Of a stretch of DNA of 11,733 bases, positions 7,066 through 11,733 are shown in pieces (position 1 is the stretch's first letter; each line of letters begins with the position of its first letter). The position numbers and the translations under genes were made by a program. The notes beneath the pieces were generated by a model that was given only the letters and a program-made list of their open reading frames with translations, had not been told where the DNA came from and made no database searches. The stretch spans positions 1-11,733 of the forward strand of contig JADFHG010000050.1 in NCBI GenBank assembly GCA_022567365.1, given 5' to 3'. The stretch is from Planctomycetota bacterium. Lineage in GTDB: Bacteria; Planctomycetota; Phycisphaerae; UBA1845.

Positions 7066-7899
7066 CTACGTCGCGAAATCGAGATCGAGCGCGGTCGCGG
7101 CGACGGGATCGCCGACGAGGGCCTCGCGAATCTTGCCCAGCGCGGATACCTGGATCTGGCGCACCCGTTCCTTGCTCACCTTGATCAGTCGACCGACGGA
7201 TTCGAGCGTATTCTTCCGGGCGGTGTTCGGCTGGAAGAAACGCTGTTCGATGACGAATCGCTCGATGGGCGTCAAGTCGGGCGTGTTGCCGCGGAGGGCC
7301 ATCGCGAGACGATCGCGCAGGAGCGCTCCGTCCGTGCTGAGGACCGGCTGAATGCTGATCGGCTGATCGAGCCAATCCCAGTCGGTCGCGACGCGGTCCT
7401 TGCGCCTCGTCTCGTTCTTGACCAGGAGCATGAATCGCCGAAGGATCGAGGTGCACGCGTACGTGCTGAAGCGGTATCCCTTCCACGGGTCGAAGCTGCC
7501 CAAGGCCTGGCACAAGGCCCAAAACCCCTCGCTGAGCAGATCCTCCCGGTCGGCGCTCGTGAATCGGGTTCGGCGGCGCATCTCGTATACCAAGCCGATG
7601 TTGGCGTTGGCGATGCGGTCGAATATCCGTATGTACCAGCCGTGCCACTTTGCCCGACCGGCGACGACCCGCTTGCCCGATCCGGTGACGTGGTTCAGTT
7701 TGTACGCGGACGCCTGGAGCACCTTGAACAGCCGCACCTCTTCCGCGTGGGACAGCCGGTCCGTGCCCGCCAGAAGATCCTCGACGCCTACAAACAGCTT
7801 TCTGACGGCCGCGGGATCGCGCAGCTCCGGGTTGTCGATGTATTTCGGCAACGGCGACTCACCCTCGCGCCGCTGCCCAATTCCGTGCTTCTTGACCAT
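7066..7899 (-). CDS. Sigma-70 family RNA polymerase sigma factor
   Basis: A 277-residue sigma factor, which would direct RNA polymerase to a set of promoters. Residues ~94-165 are sigma region 2: ANANIGLVYEMRRR, DREDLLSEGFWALCQAL and FDPWKGYRFSTYACTSILRRF match the core-binding and -10-recognition helices. Residues ~208-262 are region 4, with the helix-turn-helix TLESVGRLIKVSKERVRQIQ (231-250). Region 3 is short (~170-205) and region 1.1 is absent; residues 1-90 are a divergent helical leader. It is longer than a typical ECF factor and shorter than a housekeeping factor. The ATG at 7899 is preferred over an in-frame GTG at 7908 because AGGTGGA lies just before the ATG. No anti-sigma gene is adjacent, so its regulon and control are unknown. 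It is on the same strand as pheS but 475 bases away. Confidence 0.93.
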   Translation of the reverse strand: MVKKHGIGQRREGESPLPKYIDNPELRDPAAVRKLFVGVEDLLAGTDRLSHAEEVRLFKVLQASAYKLNHVTGSGKRVVAGRAKWHGWYIRIFDRIANANIGLVYEMRRRTRFTSADREDLLSEGFWALCQALGSFDPWKGYRFSTYACTSILRRFMLLVKNETRRKDRVATDWDWLDQPISIQPVLSTDGALLRDRLAMALRGNTPDLTPIERFVIEQRFFQPNTARKNTLESVGRLIKVSKERVRQIQVSALGKIREALVGDPVAATALDLDFAT

Positions 7900-8317
7900 G
7901 GAATCCACCTAGCATCCCCTTGGATGATTCAGTACTCAACGTACCAAGGTTAGTACGCGGCTCCAAGCAAAAAGTTTCCGTCACCTCTATGAGACTCGCT
8001 TGTCGCACCGTGGGGCGCGAGATTCTCGACAACCGTCAATGCCTCCGGTGCCGCGCCGACCCGAAGAAGCACAAACGGACTCGATTGTCGAACAACCGCG
8101 GATGCGGCGCGGGGCGCCCCCGCGTATAGCCGAATATCGACCATTGGGTACGATTCTGTCCACACGACCCACCCGGAGGCGACATGATTCCACGAACGGG
8201 TGGCCGAGGCTCCCGGCGCCCCGCCGTCGATGCCGCGAATACGCAGGCCGTCCGGGGTGGGGGACGAAGCTTGTCACTCGCTCGTAACGGACCCGTCAAA
8301 CGAAGGGTCCAAACCCG
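7900..8317. other. Intergenic region upstream of the sigma factor gene
   Basis: No supported gene lies here. It should hold the sigma factor promoter (- strand) and the 3' flank of the ABC-F gene. GTAC occurs three times within 25 bases (7932, 7941, 7953), partly palindromic, but no clear -35/-10 pair is recognisable. A + strand ATG at 8184 has a good GGAGG site, but its frame runs antisense through the ABC-F gene and is not credible. Confidence 0.5.
8289..8310 (-). terminator. Hairpin downstream of the ABC-F gene, possible terminator
   Basis: A 6-bp stem GGACCC/GGGTCC with a 10-base loop starts 7 bases past the ABC-F stop on the - strand. There is no T tract, so its terminator role is weakly supported. 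Confidence 0.35.
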
Positions 8318-10231
8318 TCATTCCCCGTCGGCGCGTTCCTGCCAGGCCGCGTCAATCGCGGTGATCTCGTCCCTGAGTTCATCGACCTGGAATTGGAGAT
8401 CGGCCGCCGCCTCGCGATCTCGACAGACAGCCGGGTCGCCGAAGCGCTCCGAGAGTGCGGCGAGGTCCGACTCCTTCTCCATGAGCCGCTCTTCGATCTG
8501 TTCGATCGACATGGCGTCGTATGGCGAGGACGGACGCTTGGGCTTGGCGGCCTTCTTTTCCTTGCGTTTGGACGCCTTCTTGACGGCGGTGGATCGCTTC
8601 GCGTCGCCGGAGTTTTGCCGCTCGAGGTGGGCGATGTAATCCGAATAGTTGCCCGAAAAGACGGTATGGTTTTCGGGTCGAATCACCAGCAGGCGATCCA
8701 CAATGCGATCGAGAAAATAACGGTCGTGGCTCACGACGATGAGGGTGCCGCCAAACTCCAATAGCGCCTCCTCCAAGACCTCTCGCGACGGGATGTCAAG
8801 GTGGTTGGTCGGCTCGTCGAGCACCAATATGTCCGGGTTGCTGAGCATCAGCCGCGCGAGCCGCACGCGAGATTGCTCCCCCCCGGACAACGTGGAGATT
8901 CGGGCGAGGGACTCGTCGCCGGTAAACAGGAAACGACCCAAGAGCGACCGGGTCCGCTCCTCGGAAAACTCGGGGCGAATCTCGCGGACCGCCTCCACGA
9001 CGGTTTGCTGGGGATCGAGATCGGTCTCTTCCTGGGCGTAGTAGCCGACGGAGCATTTGGGATCGAGCGAGAACGAACCGCCGGTCGGCTCGACCTTGCC
9101 GAGCACGATGTTGAGCAGCGTGGTCTTGCCCGTCCCGTTCGGACCGGTGATGCCGAATCGCTGCCCGCCGTGCACCTGCATCGTGAGATCGGTGAACAAG
9201 ACCTTCTCGCCGTAGCGCATGCAAAGATCGTCGCATCGCAAGACGATTCCGGAATCGCTCGTCGTCTTCTCGAACGCGAAACGCGCCGCCTTCTCGGTCC
9301 GGGTGGTGTCGGTGACGAATTCGCCGGCGCCGAGTCGCCTTTCGAGGCGGGTCCGCCGACCCTTGGCCTCGGCCGTACGCTGCCCGGAAATGTGCTTGGC
9401 GATGAACGCCCGCTCCTTCTCGATGAAGGCCTGATCCTTGACGAACCGTCGTTGCTCCGTGAGTAGTCGAATCTCCTTGGCCTGCACATAGTTGGAATAA
9501 CCCCCGGGATAGCTCGTGAGGCGTCGATGGGCCGCTTCGACGATCCGGTCGCACACGCGATCGAGCAGATACCGATCGTGCGAGATGACCACGGCGCCGC
9601 CTCGATGGCCGTCCAGAAACTTCTCGAGCCAGCGCACCGCGTCGATGTCGAGGTGGTTGGTCGGCTCGTCCAATAGCAAGAGGTCGGCATCGCGCAGCAG
9701 CAGCTTCGCGAGCGCGGCGCGGCATCGTTGCCCGCCCGAAAGCGAGGCCACCGGTAGGTGATGGTCGGCGTTGTTGAAGCCCAATCCCCCGAGAATCTCG
9801 TTGAGGCGCACCTCGAACGTGTGCCCCCCCGCGGCGACGAAGCGGCGATTGACCCGCTCGTACTTGTCCATGAGTTCCGTCAGCGCCGGTCCCTCGGCGA
9901 CGTCGGCCATTTTGTGCGAGACCGTTTCCAGCTTGCGTTCCAGCTCGAGCAGATCGGCGAACGCCTCGCCCACCACTTCGTGAAGTGTCCCGGTCGCACC
10001 AAGGTCCGGCTCTTGCGACAAATAGCCGATGCGGACGCCTCGCGAACGGGTGACGCTGCCCATATCCGGCGGCAACAGACCGGCGATGATCCGAAACAAG
10101 GTCGTCTTGCCCGACCCGTTCCGCCCAACCAGACCCACGGTCTCGCCGGGGCTGAGTTCGAGCGAGACGTCGTCAAGCACCGACTTGGTGCCGAACTGTT
10201 TGTATACGCCGTGAAGGCTCACCGTCGACAT
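8318..10231 (-). CDS. ABC-F family ATP-binding protein
   Basis: A 637-residue soluble protein with two ATPase domains and no membrane segment. NBD1: Walker A GRNGSGKTT (36-44), signature LSGGQ (164-168), Walker B with LLLLDEPTNHLD (184-195), switch His218. NBD2: Walker A GPNGTGKTT (363-371), signature LSGGE (448-452), Walker B ILVLDEPTNHLD (468-479), switch His502. Residues ~240-320 form the charged inter-domain linker that reaches into the ribosome in this family. Residues ~545-637 are a lysine-rich stretch followed by a predicted coiled coil, as in Uup and YdiF type members. ABC-F proteins act on ribosomes to relieve stalling, gate initiation or protect from antibiotics; which applies here cannot be read from sequence. 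The ATG at 10231 is chosen because it begins right at NBD1; in-frame codons upstream run through tandem repeat DNA. The Shine-Dalgarno is weak. It appears monocistronic. Confidence 0.95.
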   Translation of the reverse strand: MSTVSLHGVYKQFGTKSVLDDVSLELSPGETVGLVGRNGSGKTTLFRIIAGLLPPDMGSVTRSRGVRIGYLSQEPDLGATGTLHEVVGEAFADLLELERKLETVSHKMADVAEGPALTELMDKYERVNRRFVAAGGHTFEVRLNEILGGLGFNNADHHLPVASLSGGQRCRAALAKLLLRDADLLLLDEPTNHLDIDAVRWLEKFLDGHRGGAVVISHDRYLLDRVCDRIVEAAHRRLTSYPGGYSNYVQAKEIRLLTEQRRFVKDQAFIEKERAFIAKHISGQRTAEAKGRRTRLERRLGAGEFVTDTTRTEKAARFAFEKTTSDSGIVLRCDDLCMRYGEKVLFTDLTMQVHGGQRFGITGPNGTGKTTLLNIVLGKVEPTGGSFSLDPKCSVGYYAQEETDLDPQQTVVEAVREIRPEFSEERTRSLLGRFLFTGDESLARISTLSGGEQSRVRLARLMLSNPDILVLDEPTNHLDIPSREVLEEALLEFGGTLIVVSHDRYFLDRIVDRLLVIRPENHTVFSGNYSDYIAHLERQNSGDAKRSTAVKKASKRKEKKAAKPKRPSSPYDAMSIEQIEERLMEKESDLAALSERFGDPAVCRDREAAADLQFQVDELRDEITAIDAAWQERADGE

Positions 10232-10645
10232 GGGTTCATCATAGGAGGACGGCGGCAGGGCACAAAGGGGGAGGGCTGGGGGTGAACGGTGCCTTACGCC
10301 GCGTGTGTCGGCGCGCGAGGATTGCGGGGGAGGAACCATGCGTGGGGTCCGTGACGCCTTCGGCGGGTTCGACTCGCCCAATCCGAACCGCGACCGTAAG
10401 GGAGCGGCGTTCCCGTATCCGAACCGCGACCGTAAGGAAGCGGCGTTCCCGAATCCGAACCGCGACCGTAAGGAAGCGGTCTTCGCAGTAGCATCCCATA
10501 GCAATGGAACGGTATTGAGCCTCGCCGGGAAGGCGGCAAAGCCCATCCGCCGATTCTGTCACGCACGCCTATTCGTGCGGAGTGGGGCTGAGGGTCGTGC
10601 TGGTCGCCGCATTGTCTTCCCGCCGGACGTTCGACGGCTTTGTCG
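10232..10645. other. ABC-F upstream region with tandem repeat
   Basis: This should include the ABC-F promoter. No clear promoter hexamers are visible. The dominant feature is the 36-bp tandem repeat at 10381-10488. Long frames here on both strands encode only the repeat (the period is a multiple of three, so every frame stays open and repetitive) and are not credible genes. Confidence 0.5.
10381..10488. repeat. 36-bp tandem repeat, three copies
   Basis: Units at 10381-10416, 10417-10452 and 10453-10488. The core CCGAACCGCGACCGTAAGG is shared by all three; unit 3 diverges in its last ~9 bases. There are no spacers between units, so this is not CRISPR. Single relatives occur at 2956-2990, 3009-3031 (inverted), 11056-11075 (inverted, degenerate) and 11309-11336 (inverted), marking a dispersed family. 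Confidence 0.85.
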
Positions 10646-10771
10646 ATGACGTGTAGGATATCCGCGCAGATTGCGGGCTACGCGGTGACGCACGAAACGC
10701 TGGTCGCCGACGAGTCGGTGCCGTGTGGGGACTGCGCGGAGGCGGTGCTGGAAGCGGCGGGGGTGGAGTGA
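10646..10771 (+). CDS. Possible 41-residue protein with a CxxC motif
   Basis: An ATG-to-TGA frame of 41 residues, beginning MTCRISAQIAGYAV and ending AEAVLEAAGVE. Its third codon positions are very GC-rich, as expected of real coding sequence here. It contains CGDC (CxxC), and the second half is acidic. It lies outside the recognised repeats. Against it: no convincing ribosome binding site, and no family I recognise. It may equally be a remnant of a longer gene or chance. Confidence 0.22.
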   Translation: MTCRISAQIAGYAVTHETLVADESVPCGDCAEAVLEAAGVE

Positions 10772-10791
10772 ATAGGGGGGACGCCGTTAGG

Positions 10792-11003
10792 AAGCCCCGG
10801 AGGGGCGGTAGAACATAGCCACGGGCGTAAGCCCGTGGAATGCGTCGCACCACAGTCCCGAAGCCCCGCAGGGGCGGCAGAAATGCTGCGACGATCGAAG
10901 ATGCGTGGCAATCATGTGTCGCCCCTCCGGGGCTACGCGATTTCGTTGCCATAGCCCCACGGGCTTACGCCCGTGGCTAAACGCCATAGGCCCCTCCGGG
11001 GTC
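10792..11003. repeat. Two hairpin-rich repeat units in inverted orientation
   Basis: Each unit has the same order: a GCCCCGGAGGGGC palindrome, ~15 bases, a long hairpin (CCACGGGCGTAAGCCCGTGG), ~25 bases, and a second GCCCCGNAGGGGC palindrome. Unit 1 spans about 10792-10890. Unit 2 (about 10919-11003) is its reverse complement: palindromes near 10920-10934 and 10990-11002, long hairpin 10952-10979. The stems are conserved while the sequences between them differ. Confidence 0.8.
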
Positions 11004-11120
11004 GTTCGGATGCCGCCTAAACTGTCACGGTCCGGGCTTGTGGGCTCGCGCTCGGTCTCACGGTCGCGGTTGGGATTTCTCGCCGAACGTCATCCCGTGA
11101 CACAGGAGAGGCGCTGAATC

Positions 11121-11165
11121 ACCGGCTATTAGCCGGTGCCACATGGTTTCACCGACCGGTGGCAC
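11121..11165. repeat. Overlapping double-hairpin repeat
   Basis: ACCGGCT-ATT-AGCCGGT (11121-11137) is a perfect 7-bp stem. Overlapping its 3' side, GTGCCAC (11136-11142) pairs with GTGGCAC (11159-11165). The two stems share bases 11136-11137, so they could be alternative folds. Confidence 0.6.
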
Positions 11166-11189
11166 ACTGGGTTCTGAATGACCGCGCGG

Positions 11190-11213
11190 GCCTGGCAAAG
11201 CCAGCTTGCTGGC
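11190..11213. repeat. Dispersed hairpin repeat, copy 2
   Basis: Reverse complement of the copy at 1671-1698, with one mismatch over 24 bases. It contains GGCAA-AGCCAGC-TTGC, a short imperfect stem. Confidence 0.6.
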
Positions 11214-11252
11214 CGCACGCGGCTCGGCGCACGGTGCGACGTCCCGATCAAT

Positions 11253-11272
11253 CACACCCGAGGGCGGGTGTG
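11253..11272. repeat. Perfect 8-bp hairpin
   Basis: CACACCCG (11253-11260) and CGGGTGTG (11265-11272) pair perfectly across a 4-base loop. No T tract follows. It looks like another member of the dispersed intergenic hairpins rather than a terminator for a particular gene. Confidence 0.6.
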
Positions 11273-11373
11273 CTACACTGACGACCGACAACTACCTGCC
11301 AAGACCACTCCCTCACGGTCGCGGTTCGGATCGCGGCGACGAACAACCCCAAACTCCCTCGGCCTCCCAAGCG

Positions 11374-11397
11374 GAAACGTGACAAGTGTCACGTTTC
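11374..11397. repeat. 24-bp palindrome, operator-like
   Basis: Arms GAAACGTGACA and TGTCACGTTTC are perfect reverse complements separated by AG. Its length, symmetry and lower GC than the surroundings resemble a binding site for a dimeric regulator, but it could be another dispersed palindrome. The nearest gene is the tRNA, whose 3' end is 75 bases to the right. Confidence 0.6.
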
Positions 11398-11435
11398 GGA
11401 CCTCGGTTCACAGCCGCACCGCCGCGATGGCAGGT

Positions 11436-11452
11436 ATCCGTCAGTCACGGAT
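11436..11452 (-). terminator. Hairpin downstream of tRNA-Met, possible terminator
   Basis: A 6-bp stem ATCCGT/ACGGAT with a 5-base loop begins 19 bases after the tRNA 3' end on the - strand. There is no T tract, so this is tentative. Confidence 0.3.
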
Positions 11453-11471
11453 TCAGCGGAGTTACATCGAA

Positions 11472-11545
11472 TAGCGGCGCGCGGACTCGAACCGCGGACC
11501 TCGGGCTTATGAAGCCCACGCTCTAACCAACTGAGCTACGCCGCC
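11472..11545 (-). tRNA. Elongator tRNA-Met, anticodon CAU
   Basis: A 74-base cloverleaf on the - strand: acceptor GGCGGCG (11545-11539), D arm GCTC...GAGC, anticodon stem TGGGC/GCCCG with loop TTCATAA, a 5-base variable loop, T arm CGCGG-TTCGAGT-CCGCG, and acceptor 3' strand CGCCGCT with discriminator A. The first acceptor pair is G1-U72, a wobble pair. It lacks the three consecutive G-C pairs of initiator tRNA, and CGTAGCTCAGTTGGTTAGAGC-like D-arm sequence is typical of elongator Met. A tRNA-Ile2 with modified CAU cannot be fully excluded. CCA is not encoded, so it must be added after transcription. Confidence 0.93.
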
Positions 11546-11733
11546 GTCATTGTTGCCGTCGGTCCGGTCTCCAGGATCGCCCGGCCTCCAAGATATGAAG
11601 ACCTTCGCAACCACGCGATCCCGACCCCAGCCGTTCATCGCAACCACATCGGTAAGAACGCCACGCCTTGCGGGGACGGACGGTCCGTCGACATCGCGTT
11701 GGCACAACGATCCTGCGGGGCAGGCCGGCAAGG
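11546..11733. other. Right-edge region upstream of the tRNA gene
   Basis: No supported gene lies here. It should hold the tRNA-Met promoter (- strand), but I see no canonical hexamer pair. The last bases (GCAGGCCGGCAAG) resemble the start of the dispersed hairpin repeat at 1671-1698, so a further copy may be cut by the window edge. Confidence 0.35.

Noticed and set aside
7932..7956. Three GTAC sites as an autoregulatory operator of the sigma factor
   Set aside because: The spacing is irregular (9 and 12 bases), the palindromes are short, and no promoter could be placed next to them.
8184..8639. A + strand frame of 151 residues preceded by GGAGG
   Set aside because: Most of it is antisense to the ABC-F gene, and its composition (Ser/Arg-rich) is that of a shadow frame.
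10381..10488. Possible CRISPR array
   Set aside because: The 36-bp units are directly adjacent without spacers, and no cas genes are in the window.
10232..10546. N-terminal extension of the ABC-F protein to position 10546
   Set aside because: The additional residues are translated tandem repeat; the ABC domain begins right at the ATG at 10231.
10338..10649. A + strand frame of ~103 residues with a reasonable ribosome binding site
   Set aside because: It translates the 36-bp DNA repeat, whose length is a multiple of three, so all frames remain open and repetitive. The rest shows no recognisable domain.
11507..11731. A 74-residue - strand frame at the right edge
   Set aside because: It overlaps the tRNA gene, and its last residues are the translated 5' half of the tRNA.

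Overview
The window is GC-rich bacterial chromosomal DNA. It carries five confident protein genes, one tRNA gene and long intergenic stretches packed with palindromic and repeated sequences. The mix of a pheS-pheT pair, a divergent sigma-70 factor, a PKD-containing lipoprotein hydrolase, a secreted cyclophilin-like protein and many GC-rich dispersed repeats suggests a member of the Planctomycetota. That assignment is inference from gene style and repeat style; no rRNA or other taxonomic marker is present.

Layout from left to right. Positions 1-408 hold no gene I can name, and the first ~130 bases are visibly more AT-rich than the rest. A + strand gene (409-1401) encodes a secreted protein with an N-terminal beta-rich domain and a C-terminal cyclophilin-type domain whose catalytic arginine is replaced. 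A 378-base gap with decayed repeats follows. Then four genes lie on the - strand, read right to left: a sigma-70 family factor (7899-7066), pheS (6590-5517), pheT (5473-3071) and a lipoprotein alpha/beta hydrolase with a PKD domain (2799-1780). A further - strand gene, an ABC-F ATPase (10231-8318), lies to the right. The final 1.2 kb before the right edge is a repeat island, ended by a - strand elongator tRNA-Met(CAU) gene (11545-11472).

Function. pheS and pheT are 43 bases apart and form the two-subunit phenylalanyl-tRNA synthetase operon. The ABC-F protein probably acts on ribosomes, and tRNA-Met also belongs to translation, so the window is largely translation housekeeping. The sigma factor, the lipoprotein and the cyclophilin-like protein are each separated from their neighbours by 270 bases or more and look like single-gene units.

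The least ordinary content is non-coding. (1) A ~138-bp MITE-like element with 17-bp terminal inverted repeats and a TA target duplication sits inside a 19-bp tandem repeat; removing it with one TA restores the repeat phase exactly. (2) An 83-bp inverted-repeat module lies inside that element, with a decayed relative near 1484-1566 and a half copy at 1708-1737. (3) A 36-bp tandem repeat lies upstream of the ABC-F gene, with single relatives elsewhere. (4) The 10.8-11.4 kb island holds several distinct hairpin families side by side. I found no convincing new multi-gene system, CRISPR array, prophage or defence locus.
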